From NCBI GenBank assembly GCA_958422185.1, contig CATZNW010000018.1, positions 1 to 48,715 of the forward strand: a stretch of DNA of 48,715 nt, given 5' to 3'. This document shows positions 25,503 to 35,200 of the stretch, piece after piece. The notes under the pieces were generated by a model. It was not told the origin of the DNA. It was given only the letters and a program-made list of their open reading frames with translations, and searched no databases. The translations under genes and the position numbers were made by a program. Every line of letters begins with the position of its first letter. Position 1 is the first letter of the stretch. The DNA is from an uncultured Clostridium sp. (lineage in GTDB: Bacteria > Bacillota > Clostridia > Oscillospirales > Acutalibacteraceae).

Positions 25503-26528
25503 ATGTCCACGGCAAGAATCTTTTATCAGTCAGATTGCAATCTTGATTATCTTTCAGGTAAAAAAATCGCTATAATCGGCTACGGCTCACAGGGTCATGC
25601 CCATGCGCTCAACCTTAAAGAGTCCGGCTGTGACGTTATAGTAGGCCTTTATGAAGGCAGTAAGTCCTGGAAAAAGGCGGAGGAGCAGGGCTTCAAGGTG
25701 TATACAACCGCTGAAGCTGCCAAACAGGCGGATATCATCATGTTCCTTATCAACGATGAACTGCAGGCAGATGTTTATAAGTCTGAAATCGAGCCAAATC
25801 TTGAAGAGGGCAACATGCTTATGTTTGCTCACGGTTTCAATATTCACTTCGGCTGCATCAAGCCCCCGAAAAATGTTGATGTCACCATGATTGCTCCCAA
25901 GGCTCCCGGCCACACTGTTCGCAGCGAATATCAGGCGGGCAAGGGCACGCCGTGCCTTGTTGCGGTAGAGCAGGATTACACCGGCCATGCGCTTGATATT
26001 GCTCTTGCTTATGCTGCCGGTATCGGCGGAGCGCGCGCAGGTGTTCTTGAAACCACTTTCAGAACCGAAACCGAAACAGACCTCTTCGGTGAGCAGGCTG
26101 TTCTTTGCGGCGGCGTTTGCGCTCTTATGCAGGCGGGCTTTGAAACCCTTTGCGAGGCAGGTTATGACCCCAGAAACGCTTATTTTGAGTGCATTCATGA
26201 GATGAAGCTTATTGTAGATCTTATTTATCAGTCAGGTTTCGCCGGAATGAGATATTCTATCTCAAATACTGCCGAGTACGGCGATTATATCACCGGTCCT
26301 AAGATCATCACAGAGGATACAAAGAAGGCCATGAAGAAGATCCTTTCGGATATTCAGGACGGTACTTTTGCAAAAGAGTTCCTGCTTGATATGAGTCCGG
26401 CAGGCCGCCAGGTTCATTTCAAGGCTATGAGAAAGCTGGCTTCAGAACATCCTTCAGAGGCAGTAGGCGCAGAAGTTCGCAAGCTTTACAGCTGGAACAA
26501 TGAAGAGGATAAGCTTATCAATAACTAA
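25503..26528 (+). CDS. ilvC: Ketol-acid reductoisomerase, class I (341 aa)
   Basis: Second step of branched-chain amino acid synthesis: it isomerises and reduces acetolactate or acetohydroxybutyrate using NAD(P)H and Mg. The Rossmann domain has IIGYGSQGHAHALNLKESG (Gly-rich loop at 26-31), followed by a cofactor loop GLYEGSKSW, and the Ser residues suggest NADPH use. The C-terminal knotted helical domain carries the metal ligands in AVLCGGVCALMQAGFETL and the ECIHEMKLIVDL helix. Class I length is normal. AGGAGG-type site before ATG. It is monocistronic; ilvB, ilvD and leu genes are not in the window. Confidence 0.96.
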   Translation: MSTARIFYQSDCNLDYLSGKKIAIIGYGSQGHAHALNLKESGCDVIVGLYEGSKSWKKAEEQGFKVYTTAEAAKQADIIMFLINDELQADVYKSEIEPNLEEGNMLMFAHGFNIHFGCIKPPKNVDVTMIAPKAPGHTVRSEYQAGKGTPCLVAVEQDYTGHALDIALAYAAGIGGARAGVLETTFRTETETDLFGEQAVLCGGVCALMQAGFETLCEAGYDPRNAYFECIHEMKLIVDLIYQSGFAGMRYSISNTAEYGDYITGPKIITEDTKKAMKKILSDIQDGTFAKEFLLDMSPAGRQVHFKAMRKLASEHPSEAVGAEVRKLYSWNNEEDKLINN

Positions 26529-26556
26529 TGGCTTTTCCACAATCATAAAAATTCCG

Positions 26557-26584
26557 GGCGCGGTATATCCGCGCCTGTTTTTTT
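26557..26584 (+). terminator. Terminator of ilvC
   Basis: GGCGCGG pairs with CCGCGCC over a 5-base loop, then TG and a run of seven T. Confidence 0.9.
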
Positions 26585-26594
26585 GCTAAGATAT

Positions 26595-26633
26595 AAAAAG
26601 GAGCCGCAGCGTAAAAGCATATACGCTGCGGCT
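26595..26633 (-). terminator. Terminator of the NUDIX-GH27-GNAT operon
   Basis: AGCCGCAGCGTA pairs perfectly with its complement over an 8-base loop; on the minus strand it leads into CCTTTTTATAT. Confidence 0.85.
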
Positions 26634-26647
26634 TTCATGATGCCGTT

Positions 26648-27169
26648 TTATTGTTTCATTCCGTACACGTTTTTATAGATCTCTTCTTTTACCGTTTCAA
26701 ATTCTTGAACGGAAAGGCCGTGTTTATAAGACATTATCATAAGAGGAATAGATCGTTTGCTTTTGCCCAGAGGAGGCTGAATGTATTCGTAATCGTTCAG
26801 TACAAAGCCTGCCCGCCTGTAAAAACCGATCCTGCGTTTTGCGATTTCGGTTTCCGGCGGTTCCACTTCAAAACAGAATCTGCCGTTTGTATTCCTGGCT
26901 GCTATTCTGATTATTTTTCCTCCCAGTCCGCTGCCCCGGTCCTTTTTGTCCACGGCAAAATGCTCGCCGAAGGTAAAGCCGTTAAGCTGCCAAAGCGTTA
27001 TAAAGGCCCTTAGTTCTCCGCCTTCGCTTTTAACACCGTAAACAAAAAAGCCATTTTTGTCAAAAAGCGCTTTCTGCGCCTCATACGGGCGTATTTCGTC
27101 CGCAGGGAAGCTCTCTTTCATTATTTTGTAAACAGCGTCAAAATCGTCTTTATAAAGCCTTGTAAGCAT
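26648..27169 (-). CDS. GNAT-family N-acetyltransferase (173 aa)
   Basis: A single GNAT domain. The acetyl-CoA-binding segment FAVDKKDRGSGLGGKIIRIAA contains the R/Q-x-x-G-x-G/A pattern as RGSGLGG, and the C-terminal strand IGFYRRAGFVLNDYEYIQP is typical. The substrate cannot be inferred. It begins one base after the alpha-galactosidase stop and is the last gene of a four-gene operon. Confidence 0.87.
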   Translation of the reverse strand: MLTRLYKDDFDAVYKIMKESFPADEIRPYEAQKALFDKNGFFVYGVKSEGGELRAFITLWQLNGFTFGEHFAVDKKDRGSGLGGKIIRIAARNTNGRFCFEVEPPETEIAKRRIGFYRRAGFVLNDYEYIQPPLGKSKRSIPLMIMSYKHGLSVQEFETVKEEIYKNVYGMKQ

Positions 27170-27170
27170 A

Positions 27171-28901
27171 TTATTGCCTGCTTATTCTGTAAACACGGCA
27201 GTCATGTTTTTGAAGAGAAACGGAAATCGTCCTCGTGTTAAAACGCTCATCGCTCCAGAGCTCATGAGTCTGATAAGTCTGTTCAGGCGGAAAATCAAGA
27301 TACTCGTCTGCCAGTATATCGTTCAGATCAAGCGTGATCCCTCTGACGCGACGGCTCGGATTGTAAAGGCATACCGCAATATCGCCGTTTGCAAGGGGAC
27401 GGCCTATAATATCTATGCCCCGGATCTTTTTGATTCGTTTTGCGGGCTTGCCCAGCTCGTCCTGATCGATTGCAATAAGATTTCTGTTTGTAACAGTCCT
27501 TAAGATCGGGTGGTTTTCGATCGGCGTTCCGTCAGAGCCCACCAGAAGCCGCACATCGTTTCCGAGTATCAGCGGCGCAGCCATCATACACCACAGGCTG
27601 AAATGGGTCTTGTTTTCCGTCTCGGTAAGTTTTCCGTTGCCCACTTCAAGCATATCGGGATCGTTCCATGCTCCGGGGCATGCATAGTTATAAAGCCTTA
27701 TAGTATGGCTGTAGATCATGTGAACGCTTTTCCAGTTTGCAGATATATCCGGCGTGGTGCGCCACATATTTCCGGCACGCGAACCCCAGTGCCACGGGAA
27801 GGCCATGCCCCATTCGCAGATGGAAAAGACGATGGGCTTTTCTCTTGTGCCGCGCTCAAAGGAAACTTTTTTGGTTGCCGCTTTAAGCGCATTGCCCATA
27901 CGTTTGTACTGAATAAACGAACTGTCCGCCGCGGTAACGACCGGGTTGGTCAGCACGATTTCATTTACGCCCTCTTTGAGTTCTATCATGGTCTGAACTC
28001 GGCCCGTGGGAGTAAATCCCTTGGCGGTAGGCGTAAATACTTCATATATCTTGCCGTTTACTATAACCTGTATATACTGCTCTCTTACAGTTAGTTGTTT
28101 ATAGATGAGCAGCGTCAGCACATATGAGCCGCCCTTATTTATCGTCGGGCGGAAAGTTGCAGTTCCGGCGGCATGGTTGAGCATGCCTATGCCTTTTCCG
28201 CTAGGCAGTTTTTTTATGTTTAAAACCCTTGCCCTGCCGGAAAGTTCTGCATCCTCGGGATAGAGCGTAAGCCCGGCGCTTTTTCCCGGTTCGCTGATCT
28301 CAAGCGCCTCAATAACGGGCGCTTCGCCGCTTATTACCTGATGATGACAGAAATCATACTTAAAAAATTCGCATCCCCATTCTGCGATTGTCTGTGCGTC
28401 AAGTTCTTCTCTGCCAAGGCTCGCCGGCAGATCCTCGCAGGTAAGCGTGCCGTTTGAGGAATAAAGGCCTACCTTCATTCCCATTCTGTTTATCTGCGAA
28501 ATGAGGTGCTGTATGCCGTTGGGGAATTTTTCAAGATCGCCCTGAAGCCTGCCGTCTTTATCTCTCATGGAACTGTGCCAGCAGTCGTCAAGATTTATGT
28601 ATTGATAGCCGGCGTCAAGCAGCCCGCTGTCTTTAACCGCCTGAGCCGTGCTCAGCAAAAGATCTTCGCTAATGTTCTGGCGGAACGTGTTCCAGCTGCT
28701 CCAGCCCATTGGCGGAGTCAGCGCCGTGCCGTTTGAATAGAGCTCTTCGTTTTCAACGTCCATAGTAACTTTTGTTGGCTTAATAAGCTTTTCAAGGGCG
28801 CAGAGCGGGCACTTGCCGCTGTTTTTATAAGTTATGAACCAAACTGCAAACGCTATTACAAGAACGATCAGAATTACAAGTATTGCAATCAAAAATCCCA
28901 T
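27171..28901 (-). CDS. GH27 alpha-galactosidase with inserted beta-sandwich domain and N-terminal membrane anchor (576 aa)
   Basis: Removes terminal alpha-galactose. An uncleaved-looking helix (residues 2-23) followed by CPLC suggests membrane attachment. The GH27 barrel begins with TPPMGWSSWN (62-71), then NLDDCW, KVGLYSS and FFKYDFC, where D183 is the expected nucleophile. At about 195-330 a block of about 135 residues interrupts the barrel, with strands such as SYVLTLLIYKQL, IQVIVNGKIYEV and VNEIVLTNP; it looks like a carbohydrate-binding beta-sandwich. The barrel resumes at QYKRMGNALKAA, with CEWGMAFPWHWG and the acid/base D416 in WNDPDMLEVG. A C-terminal beta domain ends the protein. It is third in a minus-strand operon. 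Confidence 0.93.
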   Translation of the reverse strand: MGFLIAILVILIVLVIAFAVWFITYKNSGKCPLCALEKLIKPTKVTMDVENEELYSNGTALTPPMGWSSWNTFRQNISEDLLLSTAQAVKDSGLLDAGYQYINLDDCWHSSMRDKDGRLQGDLEKFPNGIQHLISQINRMGMKVGLYSSNGTLTCEDLPASLGREELDAQTIAEWGCEFFKYDFCHHQVISGEAPVIEALEISEPGKSAGLTLYPEDAELSGRARVLNIKKLPSGKGIGMLNHAAGTATFRPTINKGGSYVLTLLIYKQLTVREQYIQVIVNGKIYEVFTPTAKGFTPTGRVQTMIELKEGVNEIVLTNPVVTAADSSFIQYKRMGNALKAATKKVSFERGTREKPIVFSICEWGMAFPWHWGSRAGNMWRTTPDISANWKSVHMIYSHTIRLYNYACPGAWNDPDMLEVGNGKLTETENKTHFSLWCMMAAPLILGNDVRLLVGSDGTPIENHPILRTVTNRNLIAIDQDELGKPAKRIKKIRGIDIIGRPLANGDIAVCLYNPSRRVRGITLDLNDILADEYLDFPPEQTYQTHELWSDERFNTRTISVSLQKHDCRVYRISRQ

Positions 28902-28944
28902 ATGAACCTCCGCTGTCTTTTTATTGCGTTTATAAGCCTCGTAT

Positions 28945-30123
28945 TCAGTTAAGGCCTATTTCCTTAAAAAATTCAAACTCTTCTTTTGCTTTCTCCAAAC
29001 TTATGCTGCTTGAAAGACCTTTAGCGGTCTGCATCATTCTGCTTTTTCTGTTTCTGAAATTATATATTATTCTATATATCCAGGCGGCGGGCAGCATATA
29101 CGGCCTGCCGTCTATGAATTTTATGTACGGCAATTCACGCATACGTTCATACGGCGGAAACAGCAGTCGCAGTCTGCGCAAAACAGGGCCGCCCGTTTTG
29201 CCCTTTTCAAATTCCTTACGCATTACTACGGCAGAAAGGTCTCTGTCTTTAAAGCCGAAAGTACCATGCGATGCAATAAAATCCTCCGCCTTTGCCGTAT
29301 CTTCTCCGAAATCACGGCCGTATCCATACCATTTAAAGCAAACGCTCAGCATTGTTCTGGCAAATTTTCCCAGACCGGCGGAATCCAGATCTTTTAAGAC
29401 CCTGCCGATATCTATGTTGCAGGATCTCAGCATAACGGCAAGGTCAAGGATCATTCGGATCCCGGCGCCGAAATCTGCAAAATGCTGTGCAAGATGCGTT
29501 ACAAGAAATTCAAAATGGTAAGTGTCGTCAAACCGGCCCTCACACCCGTTGAATTCCGCCCGGTCTATTGCATCGGCAAAATACTGCTTTGCGTTGTTTT
29601 TTCCCGGGCTGGCATTCAGTATGGAGGTGTGCACTTCCATTCGGATCCCGTTTTTTCTGTAAGCCCATTCTGGTCCTTTATCGCTTTCGCATACGAAGCC
29701 GGCTTTGATCAGCGCTGCCTTGGCCGCGTTGCGCCTGTCTGCGTCGATCAAAACGTCTGCATCGCCCATAGAACGTGTTTCCGCAACAGGGTAGTAATTT
29801 CTCAATACAACGCCTTTAACGGGAACAAAACGGATCTGAGCGCCTGTGAGGGTGGCTTTCAGATCTCCATAAACTTTCATCAGCAAATTGGAATTGTAAA
29901 GGCTTTCCGTAAAAAGAGCCTGATACTGCGCAAGCGCTTTATTATCCAAGACCTCGTTTTTGTTCACGGAATCCGCTATCGCGCAAAAGGCAACGCCGAA
30001 AAGATCCTGCCTGAGCGATTCCTTAATCAGTTCGGGATAATCGATCCTTTCTTTCAGACTGACCTTTTCGCCGTTTAAATACGCCGCCGTAAGCCGGATA
30101 AGATATTCCTGCTCTTTGTTCAT
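28945..30123 (-). CDS. NTP_transf_5-family putative nucleotidyltransferase (392 aa)
   Basis: Belongs by motif to the uncharacterised nucleotidyltransferase family. Residues about 95-130 show the nucleotidyltransferase core: VPVKGVVLRNYYPVAETRSMGDADVLID, with the Gly-Asp-Ala-Asp pair as likely metal ligands. A distal His-rich helix (FEFLVTHLAQHFADFGAGIRMILDLAVML) is also typical. The family is often found near capsule and surface-glycan genes. It lies 10 bp after the NUDIX fusion gene and 43 bp before the GH27 gene, so all are one transcript. Confidence 0.8.
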   Translation of the reverse strand: MNKEQEYLIRLTAAYLNGEKVSLKERIDYPELIKESLRQDLFGVAFCAIADSVNKNEVLDNKALAQYQALFTESLYNSNLLMKVYGDLKATLTGAQIRFVPVKGVVLRNYYPVAETRSMGDADVLIDADRRNAAKAALIKAGFVCESDKGPEWAYRKNGIRMEVHTSILNASPGKNNAKQYFADAIDRAEFNGCEGRFDDTYHFEFLVTHLAQHFADFGAGIRMILDLAVMLRSCNIDIGRVLKDLDSAGLGKFARTMLSVCFKWYGYGRDFGEDTAKAEDFIASHGTFGFKDRDLSAVVMRKEFEKGKTGGPVLRRLRLLFPPYERMRELPYIKFIDGRPYMLPAAWIYRIIYNFRNRKSRMMQTAKGLSSSISLEKAKEEFEFFKEIGLN

Positions 30124-30133
30124 CGCAACCTCT

Positions 30134-30853
30134 TTAAATGTAGTTGTTATCGTTTAAAAATGCGTTGGCCTGTGTGATTATCGCCTTGTCATTGTCAAAT
30201 TTAAGAATACTTAATGCCCTGTCATAGGTGAGCCATATATAATCCTCTATCTCTTCAGGCTGAATAGAAGTGGATGTGTCGCTCGTTGTGCCCACAAATA
30301 TGGAAACAACCTTCTCAATTTTATTTTGGATCTTATATTTTGAAACACTTTCAAATCCTTCAATAAGCTTAACGTGAACTCCCGTCTCCTCCAGAACTTC
30401 CCTTATTGCAGTCTGCTGTTTCGTTTCTCCGGGTTCAATGTGTCCCTTTGGGAATCCCCAGTGGGCGGACCTCCTGTTTTTGATGAGCAGATACCGTACT
30501 TCGCCCTTTATGTCCCTGTAGACCACAGCGCCGCAGCTGCTTTCATACAGGCATTCCAGTTTGTATTTAGGGAAATCCCTTTTTGCGTTTATATATTTTG
30601 CGATATCGTTGATAATAAACCGCGTGCTTTTAGGCGCGGTTATTAAGATCTGCCGCCCGCCCGCTTTGGGGTTGAGCGTTGCTATAACTCGTCCGTCAAA
30701 ATTACGAACGGGATGGTCTATTCCCATAACAAAGGAATAAAGATTATCGGAACCATAAACTGCTCCGTAATTCAGCGGATAAGTATAGCCCGTTTTTTTG
30801 TCTACCGAACCGATAGGATGATCTATGCGGATACGGACATATTTTCCGAGCAT
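30134..30853 (-). CDS. Pyrophosphatase-like / NUDIX hydrolase fusion (239 aa)
   Basis: The N-terminal part (about 1-60) has VRIRIDHPIGSVDKKTGYTYPLNYG, which resembles the IDRPLGS...YPLNYG opening of family-I inorganic pyrophosphatases, but only this short domain is present. A NUDIX hydrolase follows (from about 103), with a perfect NUDIX box G137-V159: GHIEPGE, then REVLEETGV, preceded by HWGFPK. The NUDIX half looks like dinucleoside-polyphosphate (MutT/Ap4A) enzymes. ATG at 30853 is preferred over an upstream GTG because GGTGGTGA precedes it. It is first in the operon and driven by the promoter at 30889-30917. Confidence 0.85.
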   Translation of the reverse strand: MLGKYVRIRIDHPIGSVDKKTGYTYPLNYGAVYGSDNLYSFVMGIDHPVRNFDGRVIATLNPKAGGRQILITAPKSTRFIINDIAKYINAKRDFPKYKLECLYESSCGAVVYRDIKGEVRYLLIKNRRSAHWGFPKGHIEPGETKQQTAIREVLEETGVHVKLIEGFESVSKYKIQNKIEKVVSIFVGTTSDTSTSIQPEEIEDYIWLTYDRALSILKFDNDKAIITQANAFLNDNNYI

Positions 30854-30888
30854 TTTTTCACCACCGTGCACAAGTTACATACAGATTA

Positions 30889-30917
30889 ATTATACTAAAT
30901 TATATATAAATATACAA
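30889..30917 (-). promoter_or_regulatory. Promoter of the NUDIX-GH27-GNAT operon
   Basis: On the minus strand: TTGTAT (30917-30912), 17 bases, TATAAT (30894-30889). Confidence 0.75.
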
Positions 30918-30939
30918 GCATAAATTAAAAAAGGCATGC

Positions 30940-30978
30940 AAAATCATAACCGCCCGTGAAACGGACGGTTATGATTTT
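30940..30978. terminator. Terminator-like hairpin downstream of the acyltransferase gene
   Basis: AAAATCATAACCGCCCGT pairs with ACGGACGGTTATGATTTT with one mismatch and a GAA loop. It lies 140 bp after the acyltransferase stop. On the minus strand TTTT follows at once and a second T run comes 10 bases later. Confidence 0.65.
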
Positions 30979-31117
30979 AAAATATCGTTTGCTGCAAACG
31001 GTTTATATTTAACGGCATGAGGCAGACAAAACTTCTAAACAGGATATAAGCAGGCAACGGAAGATTTTGATCCCACTGTCGTTACTGGATGAAAAATGAT
31101 TTGTCTTTGCCGGTATG

Positions 31118-32104
31118 CTATTTGCCTATCAGGAATTTTAATTTTTTATTATTTAACACATAAACAAGAACGTGAATAACGGCCAGTGACGAAACGATAC
31201 AGATTCCTTTTGAAACAACCGTGCTAAGCGTATCCGTGCTGCTGAAAAAGAGCTCAAGCACTTTTTTCACAAAAAATATTACGATCTGATTTGTTATAAG
31301 ATAGACCATGCTGTTTCTGCCGACAAAATCAAGATAGTTTAACAGAATGCGGGGGTGCGTTAGCTTTTTAAACAGATTCCAGTAGCCGATTATAGCCACC
31401 ATAGAGATGAACAGATATATCAGTATACTTTTACCGAAGTTAGCCTGCCGGTAATTGGTGGCATCATTTAGGAAACACAGCACGAGGTGCGCCGCAAGCA
31501 TTACCACGGTCAAAACCCAGCTGAGGGTCAGGGGATTTTTGCTTTCATTCTTTGTACAGCGGCGTTTTATAAGATATCCGAAATGAAGATATAAACAGCT
31601 GCTGCCTACCGTATTAAGCGCAAAAGGCAGCTGAATATTAAAAATGCCCGGAATTACCGTTAAAAGCACGCAGCTGGTTATACACAGAAAAAGCGTATAC
31701 AGCGGTTTTTTGCTTATTTTTAAAAACAGATAATAGATACATTCTGACAGGAACATGGATATCAGAAACCATATGGCGCCGACAATGGGCATAGTGTCAT
31801 CCGCAGGGAAGAATAACATGTTTACGGTATATTCTTTAATATCACCTTTTTTAAAAATATAGCACAGCGCCAGACCGATAAACCCAAAGACATAGTAGGG
31901 GACCATCAATCTTTTAAGCCTGCCTGTTATGAATTCTTTATATGGCCTTTTTGTTTTTATCAGGTAACCGGAGATCACAAAGAAAAGCGGCATGTAAAAG
32001 CTTGCGCAGTAGCGGCTCATAGGCGTGCCGACACCAACGTGGCCGATAACCATCAAAATAATTCCAAAACCTTTTAAAATATCAATGCTTCTGTCACGTG
32101 CCAT
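31118..32104 (-). CDS. Acyltransferase-3 family membrane protein (328 aa)
   Basis: An integral membrane O-acyltransferase of the OafA/NodX type that transfers acetyl or other acyl groups to sugars or envelope polymers. The first helix contains the family's key His in IDILKGFGIILMVIGHVGV, followed by FYMPLFFVISGYLIK and the basic loop RLKRLMVPYY. About ten hydrophobic helices run through the rest. There is no SGNH domain. It lies next to the giant secreted protein gene and could modify surface glycans, but nothing here proves this. It has its own promoter. Confidence 0.9.
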   Translation of the reverse strand: MARDRSIDILKGFGIILMVIGHVGVGTPMSRYCASFYMPLFFVISGYLIKTKRPYKEFITGRLKRLMVPYYVFGFIGLALCYIFKKGDIKEYTVNMLFFPADDTMPIVGAIWFLISMFLSECIYYLFLKISKKPLYTLFLCITSCVLLTVIPGIFNIQLPFALNTVGSSCLYLHFGYLIKRRCTKNESKNPLTLSWVLTVVMLAAHLVLCFLNDATNYRQANFGKSILIYLFISMVAIIGYWNLFKKLTHPRILLNYLDFVGRNSMVYLITNQIVIFFVKKVLELFFSSTDTLSTVVSKGICIVSSLAVIHVLVYVLNNKKLKFLIGK

Positions 32105-32138
32105 AATGAAACCCGCTTATTCCAATCAGTTTTCCTAT

Positions 32139-32167
32139 ATTATATCAGAAACGGAGGGGGATAGCAA
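32139..32167 (-). promoter_or_regulatory. Promoter of the acyltransferase gene
   Basis: On the minus strand: TTGCTA (32167-32162), 17 bases, TATAAT (32144-32139). Confidence 0.7.
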
Positions 32168-32234
32168 ACATAAAGAATCGGGGTACGGATCGCCGTGTCT
32201 GCTGTATAACTGACTATGTTTTCCTTAAAACCGG

Positions 32235-32262
32235 TAAAAAAGAGCGCCCCGAAAAGGGGCGC
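32235..32262 (-). terminator. Terminator of the 2469-residue protein gene
   Basis: GCGCCCC pairs with GGGGCGC over a 5-base loop; on the minus strand a T run follows almost at once. Confidence 0.9.
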
Positions 32263-32292
32263 CCGTAAGTTGTAACCTGTTTAATTTTTCAA

Positions 32293-35200
32293 TTAAGCAA
32301 GAGTTTCAAGAACTCCGCACAGGTCGGAAATTACCTGATCTGTTTCGCCGGTAAGAATTCCGAGAACGTTATCTACAACGCTTGAGATCGAATCGTCCGC
32401 GCTGCCGATCAGTCCGCCTATAAGGTTGCTGATAATGCTGTAATTGTCCTTATAGTTAATTGTTTCAACCAGGTAACGAAGAACTGCAATAAGCACTTCA
32501 TTCGGGTCAGCGTCAACATAAACTCTTCCGCCGTGAGTTGAAGCCTGAGACGCTTCATCCGTGATGACCTCGCCGTGTGATGCAAGCTGATACCAGTCAA
32601 TCGGCATAAGCTCAAGAGCAAGAGGAGCACCGCCGACTTCAATCATACCGAGTACCGTGTTCAGAAGAGAAACAATGTTGTCTTTGCCGATAAGCGGTCT
32701 GAGTGAATCCGAAAGGTTATAAATGTCAAAGCTGTAGTTGCTGCCTACAAGGCCAAGCTTCTGAAGCTCTTTCTCAATATCAAGTCCTGCGGCCACAAGA
32801 ATGTCGTTTACATCCGCTATAGGCTGAACCGCATCAAGCAGAGCCTTGATAGGAGTAAGCAGATTCTCTATGATCTGAAGAAGTCCGTCATTTGCAAAGA
32901 AGAGCGCAAGGTTCGGAAGCATATCAGCAAGCGTCTGGATAGGCGCGTTAAGAAGATCTTCTATCTTATCAAGAAGCGGATTGAGAACATCGATAAGGAT
33001 GTAATCATATTCCTTAGACATATCCTGTCTGTACTGATACTGGGTCTTGATATTGTAGCAGCCGAATGCCTCAAGAAGCGGAACGATCGTTGAGGTGTAG
33101 CCGTCTGAACCGGGCAGGTAGATAAGATTGAACAAACCAAGTGATCCGTCGTTGAGCAGTACGTCAAGTACGCCGTAAAGAGGACGAAGTACTGCGCAAA
33201 GTGCATGTACGAACGAATCTCTGTCTGTTACGCCCCAGCTGAGGCTGTTTGCATTTACTCTGCTCCATGCGCCTGCGTTTCTTATTACACGCGCTGCGCT
33301 TGAATACGTTTGGCCGTAGTCCTTGTTTTCAAGAAGGTCTGCAACGGCGTCTGTAGAGAAGTCGATGTCTGTCATTGCAAGAAGCTCTGTAAGGTTCATT
33401 GAATCGTTAATCTTAACGCCTTCAATTGCGCCGTAAAGGCCTGTTGCAAGAGAGCTGATGATGTTGTCTGTGTAAAGATTTTCTACAACAAGGCTTGAGA
33501 GGCCGCCGGGGATCAGTCCGCCGATAAGGCCGTCAAGCATAGGACCAAGGATGGTTAAGAATTCCATATCAACCGTTGTTGGATATGTGAATTCATAATC
33601 CTTGTATTCAAAGCCTGTGTAATCAAAGAATACGTTTGTAGGCTCACAAAGCAGGAGATAGAATACTGCAAGAACGATATCGTCCTTCTTTGCAGTGGCT
33701 ATCTGACCGAAGATGGTATCAAGAATATTAAGAATCGTCTTATTGTTCTTAATAGCATCTATGCCGCTGAGAAGAGAATTAATAGCGGCGGCGTTCTTGA
33801 TAAGAACGTTTTCAATGTAGCGGAGTACGGAAACGAGTACCTGGCCCTGGTTGCTGAGACTTGCAAGAGCGCCCCAGTCAATATCATCAAGCTTGATGTT
33901 TATGCCGTTATCTTTAAGAAGACTGTTAACAAGCGGAATCAGAATATCCTGAATGTTAAGGCTTTCGTCAAGATTTGTGAGCTCAAGTTTAACATTTCCG
34001 AGATCCATTCCTATAAGATCTTCAAGCAGATCCTTAAGTGATTTTCCGGCTATCTGTTCAATAAGAGAATCTACATTGATGCCGTTGTCATTAAGAACAT
34101 CGATGAGATCTGTTATAGGAGCAAGCAGGTTGTTTACCGCTTTGCCGAGTCCGTTGCCGTCAAGGAATGCGGCAAGCTTCGGAAGCGCTGCCGTAAGCGT
34201 ATCAAACGGTGCGGAAGTAACATCATTAAGGAAGTCAACGATAGGATTAAGAATATTGATCAGAATGCTGTCCTTAGCATTGCTGTAATCCTTAAGATAC
34301 TGATCATAGCTCTTGCATTCAACGTTGAATGCGTTCAGAAGCGGAATGATCGCGCTTTCATAGCCGTTGCCGCCCTTGATGGTAAGAATGCTGAGCTGTT
34401 CGATAACGGGGACAAGGTCGATAACTACTGATGAAGTCTTGCTACCCGGGTTATCATTATTTGTGAAGTTGATTGTAAGAGTGCTGTTTTGAAGTATGAT
34501 CTGAACGTTAAAGTTGCCGTTTGTTGTTGTTACGTTAACATCAAAATCCCTAAGGATCTGAGCCGCAACAGCAGCAAGGTTAGCGTCGCCCTCTGCAAGA
34601 AATGCTGCAAGAATATCGTTTGCAGGTCTTGTAAGAGCGGCAAGAGCCTTTACAAAGCCTTCCTGGGCCTTTGCGGAACCGTCCGTGAAGCCCCAGTTTA
34701 CAGTGCCTACCTGGCTCCATGTGCTGCATCTTCTGAGCGTGTTTGCAGCGGAGGAGAATGTTGCTCCGTAGCTGCTGTCCATAAGATAATCAGCAAACTG
34801 TGCGGGTGAGAATACGAAGATTCCGTCAGCATCGTTCTGCGAGGCGGTTTCAATACCTCCGTAAACTGCCTTTGCAAGAGCCGTGATATTTGCATTTGTA
34901 AAGATGAATCCGTTAAGCAGATCGCCGAGATTATCCTGATCAACAACTCCAAACTCCTTAAGAAGCGGGAAGAGGTTTGCAACAAGATCATCAAGGCTGT
35001 CAACGGCATCTTCTGCATCCTGCGCCGTTATGCCGGTGGGATACTCAAAGTTATTTGACTGCTTGTTGTAATTGTTAAAGATCCACTGGATTTCTTTAGG
35101 ACTCTGAATGGAATTTACAATATCTTTGATAAGGTTCAAAAGACTTGCTGAGTCATACTTTGTTATAAGATCCGTAAGCCACGGATACTGGTTGCCCACA

